Positions 42,862 through 50,666 of a DNA stretch of 64,000 nucleotides are shown piece by piece. Source of the DNA: Gloeocapsopsis crepidinum LEGE 06123 (GTDB lineage: Bacteria; Cyanobacteriota; Cyanobacteriia; Cyanobacteriales; Chroococcidiopsidaceae); the NCBI RefSeq assembly GCF_015207655.1, contig NZ_JADEWN010000007.1, forward strand, positions 62,001-126,000. The letters are read 5' to 3'. The translations under genes and the position numbers were made by a program. The notes beneath the pieces are model-generated. The model had not been told where the DNA came from. It was given only the letters and a program-made list of their open reading frames with translations, and searched no databases. How positions within the stretch are numbered: the stretch's first letter is position 1; each line of letters starts with the position of its first letter.

Positions 42862-45000
42862 TTATTCTCTGCGCCAAACACTGCGCACAAGGCGAATCTC
42901 ATCATAAAGATATTCTCCTCCTAAGTAGTCGCGAATTTGACTAAGGGGTTTATCTCCAAGAATCTGCAAAGCTTGCCGAATTTTCTCTTGATGAGGCAAG
43001 GGAACCAAGCAATTTAAATCTACAGGTTGATTTTTCTCTAATAAGTCAGCAAGATGACGCACGATTGTCGTACGACGTAAGTTGCGTTGTTGGGCAATTT
43101 CTTCAATGCTTAATCCCTGTTGATGTAACTGCAAAGTCAGTCGTTCAGTTTCTGTAGGTAAGGTATTAGATACCTCTTTCTGTACTGGCGATTCTTGGCA
43201 ATAAGCTTGAATTTCGGCTAAAAACTCAGCACCATAACGGGCAAGTTTATGACTACCCACGCCAGAAAGCTGAGCAAATTCAGTTAATGTTTTTGGCTGC
43301 TGCGTTGCCATGAGTTTAAGTGTAGAATCGGCAAAAATGACATAAGGAGGAACAGATTGTTCGTCTGCTAACTGTTTGCGTAAGTTGCGTAACCGTTGAA
43401 ATAGCAACTCTATTTCTGCGACTGCAGAAGTATCTTGAGATTCGGTAGTGGATGCAGGTGTAGTAGCAGTCATTGCAACAAACACAGAACGTTGTCGTCG
43501 CATAACTTCCCAACTAAAAGCATTTAGCTTTAAAACAGAATAGCCATCGCTAGTTTGTGCAAGCAAACCTTGATGGAGAAGCGATCGCCCTAACATTCGC
43601 CAATCATCAACGCTGCGATCTTTGCCAATACCGTAGGTAGAAAGATTTTGGTGTCCGTTTTGGAGAATCTTTTGATTTTTGGCTCCGCGCAAGACATCGA
43701 TAATGTAACTCATGCCAAATCTTTCTTTGCACCGCGCAACACAAGAAAGAAACTTCATGGCTTCAATTGTCCAATCTTGCGTTGGTTTGGGGTAACAGCA
43801 GTTATCGCAGTTGTTGCACCCTCCTGTAAATCTTTCTCCAAAATAGGCTAGTTGAATTGTGCGACGGCAATCTGTTCCTTCGGCATAATCAATGACTTGA
43901 CGCAGTTGTTGTTTGGCAATTCGCTGTTCTTGAGGATCGGGTTTTTGCGAGATGAGATACTCAATTGTCTTAATATCACCATAGTTAAGAAACAGCGTAC
44001 ACTTTGCAGATTCTCCATCACGTCCTGCACGTCCTGATTCTTGATAATAGCTTTCTAAGTTGCGTGGTAAGTCGTAGTGAATCACAAACCGTACATCAGG
44101 TTTATTGATACCCATGCCAAAAGCGATCGTTGCAACCATGACTTGCACGTCATCGCGAATAAATCTCGTTTGATGATCAGTGCGATCGCGATCGCTCAAA
44201 CCAGCATGATAAGGTAAAGCTGGAATACCATCGTTTTTGAGTTTGAAGGCAATTTCATCTACTCGACGACGACTCAAACAGTAGATAATTCCTGAACCGG
44301 ATTGTTGACGAATCAGTTGTAGTAATTGCTGATAGCTTTGTTTTTGCTTCGGCTGAACTTCGTAGAACAGATTTTGGCGGTTGAAGCTGGCAAGATGAAT
44401 ACTAGGTTGAATTAAACCCAACTGTTGAATGATATCTTGGCGTACGCGATCTGTTGCTGTGGCTGTAAGTGCTATGGTAGGTACGCCAGAAAAGCGTTGG
44501 CGCAGTTGTTTGAGTTGTCGATATTCTGGGCGAAAGTCGTGTCCCCATTCAGAAACACAATGCGCTTCATCAATTGCAAATGCTGAAATGCCAATTTGGT
44601 GATGAATTAAATTAAGTAGTGGGAGAAACTTTTCACTGAGTAAGCGTTCGGGTGCGATGTAGAGCAGTTTCACTTTACCACTGAGAATTGCTTGTTCGCG
44701 CGATCGCACTTGATATCCACTCAAGCTGCTATTGATGAACGTTGCGCCAATACCGTTATCTTGCAGTGCTTGTACCTGATCTTGCATCAAAGCAATTAAG
44801 GGAGACACAACGACAGTTAAACCTTTTTTTAAAAGTGCTGGTAGCTGAAAACACAGCGATTTACCCCCACCAGTAGGCATGACAACAAGTAAATCTCGAT
44901 TTTGCAGCGCTTGTTCTACGATATGTTGTTGTCCTGGGCGAAAGCTGTCGTAGCCGAAATAATGTTTTAACGCACTTTCTAAAGATGACAATTGAGGCAT
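42862..45000 (-). CDS. recQ: ATP-dependent DNA helicase RecQ
   Basis: RecQ unwinds branched DNA at stalled forks and recombination intermediates. From the ATG at 45000 the 712-aa protein has motif I MPTGGGKSLCFQLPALL, motif II DEAHCVSEWGHDFRPEY, motif III LTATATDRVR, and motif VI QESGRAGRDG. The zinc site CRRTIQLAYFGERFTGGCNNCDNCC and a winged-helix RQC region follow. HRDC lies at about 525-600 (FAQLSGVGSHKLARYG), and an extra C-terminal helix-turn-helix segment extends beyond it. All motifs are intact. The longer start at a TTG (45015) is less likely. Confidence 0.95.
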   Translation of the reverse strand: MPQLSSLESALKHYFGYDSFRPGQQHIVEQALQNRDLLVVMPTGGGKSLCFQLPALLKKGLTVVVSPLIALMQDQVQALQDNGIGATFINSSLSGYQVRSREQAILSGKVKLLYIAPERLLSEKFLPLLNLIHHQIGISAFAIDEAHCVSEWGHDFRPEYRQLKQLRQRFSGVPTIALTATATDRVRQDIIQQLGLIQPSIHLASFNRQNLFYEVQPKQKQSYQQLLQLIRQQSGSGIIYCLSRRRVDEIAFKLKNDGIPALPYHAGLSDRDRTDHQTRFIRDDVQVMVATIAFGMGINKPDVRFVIHYDLPRNLESYYQESGRAGRDGESAKCTLFLNYGDIKTIEYLISQKPDPQEQRIAKQQLRQVIDYAEGTDCRRTIQLAYFGERFTGGCNNCDNCCYPKPTQDWTIEAMKFLSCVARCKERFGMSYIIDVLRGAKNQKILQNGHQNLSTYGIGKDRSVDDWRMLGRSLLHQGLLAQTSDGYSVLKLNAFSWEVMRRQRSVFVAMTATTPASTTESQDTSAVAEIELLFQRLRNLRKQLADEQSVPPYVIFADSTLKLMATQQPKTLTEFAQLSGVGSHKLARYGAEFLAEIQAYCQESPVQKEVSNTLPTETERLTLQLHQQGLSIEEIAQQRNLRRTTIVRHLADLLEKNQPVDLNCLVPLPHQEKIRQALQILGDKPLSQIRDYLGGEYLYDEIRLVRSVWRRE

Positions 45001-45078
45001 AGTAAATGTAGTCAAGGCTGCTATTTGTATTTTCGCCGCATAATAATGGTTAGATCCATCTCTTAATCAAAGAATCAT

Positions 45079-45363
45079 ATGCCGAAAGCAATCTGGAATG
45101 GGGCTGTTTTAGCCAAAAGCGATCGCACTGAAGTTGTTGAAGGCAATCACTATTTTCCGCCTGACAGCATCAACAAAGAATATTTTAAAGACTCTTCTAC
45201 TCACACAAGTTGTCCTTGGAAAGGTTTAGCAAGTTACTACAGCATTGAAGTTGATGGACAAGTCAATAAAGATGCTGCGTGGTATTATCCTGATGCCAAG
45301 GAGAAAGCAAAGAACATCGAAGGCTATATTGCCTTTTGGCGCGGCGTTAAAGTCGAATCTTAG
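45079..45363 (+). CDS. DUF427 domain protein
   Basis: A 94-aa single-domain protein: MPKAIWNGAVLAKSDRTEVVEGNHYFPPDSI, SCPWKGLASYYSIEVDGQ, and AAWYYPDAKEKAKNIEGYIAFW. The Cys-Pro-Trp-Lys-Gly and WYYPD segments are the DUF427 signature. The fold is a small beta-tent; function unknown. It diverges from recQ. A hairpin at 45373-45401 follows and may serve both neighbours. Confidence 0.85.
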   Translation: MPKAIWNGAVLAKSDRTEVVEGNHYFPPDSINKEYFKDSSTHTSCPWKGLASYYSIEVDGQVNKDAAWYYPDAKEKAKNIEGYIAFWRGVKVES

Positions 45364-45372
45364 TATCTAAGC

Positions 45373-45401
45373 TGTGGGGTAGGTATCTTGCCTGCCCATT
45401 A
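45373..45401. terminator. Hairpin between convergent genes
   Basis: TGGGGTAGG pairs imperfectly with GCCTGCCCA around TATCTT, like the hairpin at 20922-20947. Confidence 0.5.
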
Positions 45402-45411
45402 AGACTGCATT

Positions 45412-46383
45412 CTATTGTGATTGTTGGAGTGTTTTCACAATTTCTGATAAAGTTTCTTCAACTGAACGCGGTTGCCAACCTAATTGTTGACGGGCTTTGG
45501 TTGCATCAACACGGACACAGCGATCGTAAATGTAGTGAACGCGTTCGCGACTTAAAGGTGGTTGCCATTTTAATACACGCCCGATGGGATCGAGAATATT
45601 TCCTGCTAGCTGAACAACAGATTTTGGTGCTTCTTTAGGAACAGATATTCCGGTTTGTTGACTCAGAAACTCAAACATTTCCCGCGTAGAAAGTTCTCCA
45701 GCCGAAATAATATAGTGTTCTCCTGGAATACCTTTTTCAGCAGCTAGCAGCATCGCATCAACTAAGTCATCAACATGAACAATTCCTGTAATGCGATCGC
45801 CTCCTGCCCATAGCTTTAAGCGACCTTTGAGAAATTGCTGCAACACTGGACCAAAATGCGGATCGTCTGCACCAAAAATTCCTGATGGTAAAATGCTAAC
45901 TACAGAAAGACCTTGAGAGGCAAATTTATCGACTATTTGCTGTGCTTCGTATTTTGTGCGATCGTATGCGGAGGAAAAATCAGTTTGTCGGCGTTGAAAT
46001 GTCTCATCAATCGCTTCACCTTTGGTATCGCCAAAAATACCAATCGTACTGCAATAAACAATTTTTGGTACCCCTGATGCTTGGGCAACTTCCATCACTG
46101 CGCGGGTTCCTTCAACATTAACGCGCTGCATTTTGTTGTCATCAACTAACCCTAGTTCAACATAGGCAGCAGTATGAAATACCGTATCAACACCTTGCAT
46201 TGCACTTTGCAAAGCTGTGCGATCAGTAATGTCACCGTAGACTAGTTGCAACTTAGAATCGGCTAAACGGGATAAGTTACTTGACTTACGTACTAAACCC
46301 ACAACTTGTGCGCCACGTTGTTCTAAAGCTTGAACTAAGTGAGAACCAGTAAAGCCATTGCTTCCTGTGACAAGTGCCTTCAT
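45412..46383 (-). CDS. NAD(P)-dependent epimerase/dehydratase-family reductase (CerR-like candidate)
   Basis: A 323-aa extended SDR. The Rossmann loop GSNGFTGSHL (7-16), catalytic Ser112, and Tyr140-x3-Lys144 (SAYDRTKYEAQ) are present, with VSILPSGIFGADDPHFGP and VHVDDLVDAMLLAAEKG further on. It resembles HpnA-type and dihydroflavonol-4-reductase-like enzymes. It is the last gene of a tight operon after an alpha-oxoamine synthase and a GNAT-like acyltransferase, with a 4-base overlap (46380-46383). That is the position of CerR, the ketone reductase in Caulobacter ceramide synthesis. Reduction of a 3-keto group is therefore the favoured role; this is inference from context. Hopanoid or sugar-related chemistry is the alternative. 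Confidence 0.75.
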   Translation of the reverse strand: MKALVTGSNGFTGSHLVQALEQRGAQVVGLVRKSSNLSRLADSKLQLVYGDITDRTALQSAMQGVDTVFHTAAYVELGLVDDNKMQRVNVEGTRAVMEVAQASGVPKIVYCSTIGIFGDTKGEAIDETFQRRQTDFSSAYDRTKYEAQQIVDKFASQGLSVVSILPSGIFGADDPHFGPVLQQFLKGRLKLWAGGDRITGIVHVDDLVDAMLLAAEKGIPGEHYIISAGELSTREMFEFLSQQTGISVPKEAPKSVVQLAGNILDPIGRVLKWQPPLSRERVHYIYDRCVRVDATKARQQLGWQPRSVEETLSEIVKTLQQSQ

Positions 46384-47528
46384 AGGGCTTTTTCGTAAAT
46401 ACGATACGTTTTATATATTTTGCCACCTGCAGCTTCAATCAGTTTACGCGATGGGTAGTTGTCTTCGTACACCCAAGATAATTCCGCACGTTTATAAGGT
46501 TTTCCTTTTTGAATTCCTCCTTGCATTCCCAAATAAATTAAAGCCAAAGGTACCATTTTCAAACGATACTCTGGCAGCGAGCAAATTGTAATCACTCGCC
46601 CTTGATCAATTTGACGACGATACCACAGGAACTTAAGAATGCCCAACCAGTTTAATTTACCGTTGACGTGCTTCAAGGGAATGTTGTAATCAGGTAAACC
46701 CATGAAAAAGCCGATCATCTCGCCGTTATATTCTGCGATTGGGAACACATCAGGATCGACAATGCTTTGTAACTCTTTGGCTTCTTCCAGGAATTCGGCT
46801 TCGCTGCGGGGTGTAGAACTCCAGCTATGCGCAAACGCACGAGTGAATATGTGATAGATGGCGATCGCATCTTTCTCAAAACCTTCTCCCTTGGTTCTAA
46901 GCGGACGAAAATTAACACCGGACTTACAAGCAACGCGATGCGCTTTTTCAAACTCTTTAGGCAAAGGTTTATCTAAGGGAAAATCATATGCGTATGCATC
47001 TTTTGCTTTGTGCCATCCATCACGTTCAATAAACTCTGGGTAGTATGGCGGATTATATGGCATCATCACTAAAGGTGGCGAGTCGAAGCCATCGACTAAA
47101 AAGAAGCAACGGTTATGCGTCGATAAATCAATAGGTCCTCTAACTCTTGTCATACCTTGCTCCCGCAACCACTCACTTGCTGATGTTAGTAGTGCCTGAG
47201 CCACTTCAAAATCTGGAACGCATTCAAAATAACCAATTAACCCAATACTTTCACCTTCGCGTTCAATCAAGCGCTGATTGACTGCGGCGACAATTCTACC
47301 TAAAGGTTGAGGGTTTTCTGTGTCTTGGGATAGGGCAACAAACTGTTGCAGTTTTCCATACTGAGAGAAAGGATAATCGGAAGTAAATTCCTTCGCAATA
47401 CTACTGCGAATTGGTGGTATCCAATACCGATTGTTGGCATATATCTTTGCTGGCACATCCAAAAAGGTTTCTCTATCTTCTGGAGTTGTTACAGCACGAA
47501 CCTGAAAATTTATTGATTTTGTAAGCAC
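46380..47528 (-). CDS. GNAT-like N-acyltransferase (bCerS-like candidate)
   Basis: A protein of about 382 aa in a single acyl-CoA N-acyltransferase fold with two GNAT-like halves. Recognisable segments are DVPAKIYANNRYWIPPIRSS, GRIVAAVNQRLIE, RVRGPIDLSTHNRCFFLVDGF, MPYNPPYYPEFIERDGWHKAKDAYAY, and a later FFMGLPDYN. I prefer a GTG start at 47528, because AGGTGA lies 7 bases upstream; TTG codons at 47546 and 47558 are weaker. The gene sits between the alpha-oxoamine synthase (about 42 bases) and the reductase (4-base overlap). Acylation of a long-chain amine is the likely role, by analogy with bacterial ceramide synthase; not proven. Confidence 0.72.
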   Translation of the reverse strand: MLTKSINFQVRAVTTPEDRETFLDVPAKIYANNRYWIPPIRSSIAKEFTSDYPFSQYGKLQQFVALSQDTENPQPLGRIVAAVNQRLIEREGESIGLIGYFECVPDFEVAQALLTSASEWLREQGMTRVRGPIDLSTHNRCFFLVDGFDSPPLVMMPYNPPYYPEFIERDGWHKAKDAYAYDFPLDKPLPKEFEKAHRVACKSGVNFRPLRTKGEGFEKDAIAIYHIFTRAFAHSWSSTPRSEAEFLEEAKELQSIVDPDVFPIAEYNGEMIGFFMGLPDYNIPLKHVNGKLNWLGILKFLWYRRQIDQGRVITICSLPEYRLKMVPLALIYLGMQGGIQKGKPYKRAELSWVYEDNYPSRKLIEAAGGKIYKTYRIYEKAL

Positions 47529-47570
47529 TTTGATTTCACCTAGCAATGAGCAGGTCAACAGCCAAAAATA

Positions 47571-48851
47571 TTAAGCACTGAGCGTTGGTTTATAGAATAG
47601 ATCTCTGGTAGCTACCATACCTGCAACTAAGCGATCCATCTCCTCACGCGAATGCAAAGCATTGACAGTGATTCGCAAACGGGGTTTAGCAATAAACCAG
47701 ATTGGAGATACCCATAGCCCATAGTTATGCATCAATTGCCGAGCAAAGATTTTCGGATTGATTTCAGATTGTAAGATAACAGGAACAACATTTGTTTCAC
47801 CGAGCGCCACAAAATCATGCTCTGTAAGACGCGATCGCAAATATTGCGTATTGTCTTGCAGTTTCTGCACCAATTCAGGGCGTTGGCGTACTTGGCGAAG
47901 ACTTTCTAATGCTGCAGCTGTTAAGGGTGGTGAGAGTGAAATTGTGCCAATTGACGTTGGCGACACGTTCAGGAGTGGTTTTAACTCAGCAACATGAGTG
48001 CTAATTGCGGCTCCTGCTGAGGCAGCAAATTTAGAGAAAGTCGTCATAATTAGTGGGACTACGCCGCGTTCAATTGCCTGCGAGGGTAAAATACCAAAAT
48101 GCTCATAAATCCCACGTCCTGTAGCTCCTAATGCACCGCTAGCATGAGCTTCATCCATTAATAGGACACTCCCTTCATAGTGGTGGAGCACGTTGAGCAT
48201 ATCAGGTAGTGGGGCAATATCGCCATCCATTGAGAATACTGCATCAGAGACGACTAGAATGCGATCGCCTGGTCGAGCATAGCGCTGTAACTTACGCCGC
48301 AAGTCCTCCATATCGCAATGACGGTAAGCTTTGACGCGCACTTGCGGGCTGTGACTAAACACTTTCCCTGAACGAGTCCCTGCATTGACAACGGCAGAAA
48401 CAATACAGCCATGATTCAGCACATCGGTGAGAATTAGCGTTTCACGGGTGTTTTGAAATCCTGGTACTGGAATTGCGAGGTGACAAAATGCATCCATCAT
48501 TGCTTGCATTGCCATCCACGCATTAAGAAATAACTGTGTATGCGGTAAATGCTTGAATGCAGATATTTCTTCTTCTAACTGTTGATGTAACGTGATGCGC
48601 CCACTTAAAACTGATGTAGAACTATTTGATGTGCCATACTGAAGGATTGCATCAATCGCAGCTTGTTTAACCGCCTCGCATTGTACGAGTCCTAAAACGT
48701 CATTTGTACAGAAAGTAAGAACTGTTTGTCTCTCACCTGTGTCTGCATCAGAAATCTCAACAAGATTACCTTGCTTATGATGACAAATGTACTCGTCGGG
48801 ATCGAGTCCGCTTTCGTACCACCGCTGAACGTATTCTTTAATAACTTGCAC
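47571..48851 (-). CDS. PLP-dependent alpha-oxoamine synthase (serine-palmitoyltransferase/KBL/BioF family)
   Basis: A 426-aa fold-type I PLP enzyme that condenses an amino acid with an acyl thioester. His147 (NHGCI) stacks on PLP, Asp233 with His236 (DEAHASGALGATGRG) holds the pyridine nitrogen, and Lys274 (TTFSKFAASAG) forms the Schiff base. GTSNSSTSVLSGRITLHQQLE (residues 73-93) is the AOS loop. The family includes serine palmitoyltransferase, KBL and BioF; no biotin genes adjoin it. Its operon partners (N-acyltransferase, reductase) favour a Spt-like enzyme making a 3-ketosphinganine-type product. The ATG at 48851 fits. Confidence 0.82.
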   Translation of the reverse strand: MQVIKEYVQRWYESGLDPDEYICHHKQGNLVEISDADTGERQTVLTFCTNDVLGLVQCEAVKQAAIDAILQYGTSNSSTSVLSGRITLHQQLEEEISAFKHLPHTQLFLNAWMAMQAMMDAFCHLAIPVPGFQNTRETLILTDVLNHGCIVSAVVNAGTRSGKVFSHSPQVRVKAYRHCDMEDLRRKLQRYARPGDRILVVSDAVFSMDGDIAPLPDMLNVLHHYEGSVLLMDEAHASGALGATGRGIYEHFGILPSQAIERGVVPLIMTTFSKFAASAGAAISTHVAELKPLLNVSPTSIGTISLSPPLTAAALESLRQVRQRPELVQKLQDNTQYLRSRLTEHDFVALGETNVVPVILQSEINPKIFARQLMHNYGLWVSPIWFIAKPRLRITVNALHSREEMDRLVAGMVATRDLFYKPTLSA

Positions 48852-48994
48852 TAATCTACTCCCCTCACCTTTATCCCAGATAGCTTATCCTGTTTGAGTT
48901 AAGAAAATATTGCCTTTGGTTAGGTAGTTAACGCTATCCAGGTTTAAAAAACCGTAGCATAGGACAAAAAATAATAGTTTTTATGAATAAATTG

Positions 48995-50104
48995 TTAAGA
49001 ACCGTTAGTAAGATTGGTAATTGATTCTTTCTCCTGACGTTGTAGGGACGATTGTATAGATTTTTGCATAAATTGTTCATATTGCCGGATAATTAGTCGT
49101 TGAATAGCAATAATTGCTGGATTAATTTCTACATATCTGCGTTGAGGATTCACGAGATAGTTACGTTGCTCGCTTTCGATCATTTCAATGTCTTGCGCCA
49201 GAAACTTAGATAATACAAAGCGCTGAAGTAGAGGTATTAGTAATGGTTTGACAGGGTCTAGTACCCATTGTGGGAGGCGGACTTTGAAAAAGAATAGAGC
49301 AAATGAGCGACTTTCATTGCGATCTATCGGTAAGCGCATCAAGTACAAAGAAGAGACTCCTTGGAGTGAAGTGGCATAGTGTGGATAGCGATACTCTACT
49401 GTAATGGGCAACGTAGTTACAGTATCGGCGCGATCGCTTAAACCAAGAAACTTTGCCATGTGTCCTTTGTAGGAAACGTTGTATTCAGCGCGAACGGAAG
49501 TTTCAGTTTCTTTAAGACTAATTAAAACTGGATCGAACCAGCCTTGTAATCCCTGATGCAAAAATCCATGAAACACATCCATCGTGTTTTCGTTGCAGAT
49601 AGAAAAATGTGCTTGAAAATGAGCAGAAATTGGGACTACTAACCACTCATTTTCGGAAAACTCTGGAATATGGGGAATTTGACAAGATGCAGCCAGCTTT
49701 GGTTCCCCAGGAAAAATCCAAATTAAATTATATTTTTCTTGAATGGGATAACTGCGAACGATTGCACGCGGTAACTTTTGTTTTTCTGGTAAGTAAGGAA
49801 TTTTTACACAACTTCCTTCACCATCAAATTCCCAGCCGTGGTAAGCGCAAGCAAGGTTACAGCCGTGGACTTTACCTTTGTGTAAAGCAATGCCTTTGTG
49901 CGGACAAAAATCTTCTAGTGCATGCAGTTGACCGTTGATATCGCGGTAAATGGCGATCGCCTGCTGCCAGATGACGACAGATATAATTTCTCCAGGCTTG
50001 AGTTGATTTGCCCAACCTACCGCATACCAGTGATTCGGGTTAATTCCTACCTCACGGACAGCATTTTGCACAGTGTGGCTTGTGAGTGTTGTCGCCAGTT
50101 CCAT
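48995..50104 (-). CDS. Rieske-type non-haem iron oxygenase (ring-hydroxylating family)
   Basis: A protein of about 369 aa from the ATG at 50104; a longer TTG start at 50164 is less likely. The Rieske cluster is Cys87-x-His89 and Cys106-x2-His109 in the longer numbering (FCPHKGIALHKG, CAYHGWEF). The iron site NTMDVFHGFLHQ supplies Asp and two His residues. Cyanobacterial relatives include lipid- and chlorophyll-modifying oxygenases of the PaO/Tic55 type. It reads toward the alpha-oxoamine synthase gene, 143 bases away, on the same strand. If the cluster makes a sphingolipid, this enzyme could hydroxylate or desaturate it. This link is inference. Confidence 0.82.
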   Translation of the reverse strand: MELATTLTSHTVQNAVREVGINPNHWYAVGWANQLKPGEIISVVIWQQAIAIYRDINGQLHALEDFCPHKGIALHKGKVHGCNLACAYHGWEFDGEGSCVKIPYLPEKQKLPRAIVRSYPIQEKYNLIWIFPGEPKLAASCQIPHIPEFSENEWLVVPISAHFQAHFSICNENTMDVFHGFLHQGLQGWFDPVLISLKETETSVRAEYNVSYKGHMAKFLGLSDRADTVTTLPITVEYRYPHYATSLQGVSSLYLMRLPIDRNESRSFALFFFKVRLPQWVLDPVKPLLIPLLQRFVLSKFLAQDIEMIESEQRNYLVNPQRRYVEINPAIIAIQRLIIRQYEQFMQKSIQSSLQRQEKESITNLTNGS

Positions 50105-50666
50105 AGACGAGTGCTGTTGGCTGTGTATGTGACAATATTTAGCCTCTCGCTGACTGAAAGTCAATCAGTTTTGGATTATTTACAACATTGCTGGAAAAAC
50201 AACTCAACTTATTCATAAGGCGTGACTTCTAAAGATTCGATTGATTGTTAAGATTTCAATGAAATACAAAACGCGATCGCAGTCTTGATTCCAGATAATG
50301 AGCAAATGTGGCAACTTACTTATACCAGGTCATAAAAAAATTTGAGTTTTTACCTAGCAGGAGTGCGAGAGACATCACAAGGTGCATGAAAATTTAGTGA
50401 TGTGAAGGAATTGATCAGTTGGTTGATACTGATGCCTATCAATTTGACTCATCTTATTGCAAAGTCAGTTTTGTGCAAGGTGTTTTAAGCATATTTACTG
50501 GACACGCAAGAAATAGCTAAAGTGCTTGAAAGCACGTCAGGCTGAGTATTTACGAACACTGGAGCAGTAAGTTAATATCATCACAGTAATAAAGTCTAGT
50601 GGTACAAAAACCAAGTTTTGTATTAGGTAAGCCACTTTCTGCTTAGGTGCGTCTTCTGGAGGTATT
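50105..50666. other. Intergenic region of about 560 bases between divergent genes
   Basis: This region would carry promoters for the Rieske gene (minus strand) and the hybrid kinase (plus strand). I see no open frame with a ribosome site, and no strong inverted repeat. The ribosome site GGAGG (50658-50662) belongs to the kinase. Confidence 0.5.
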
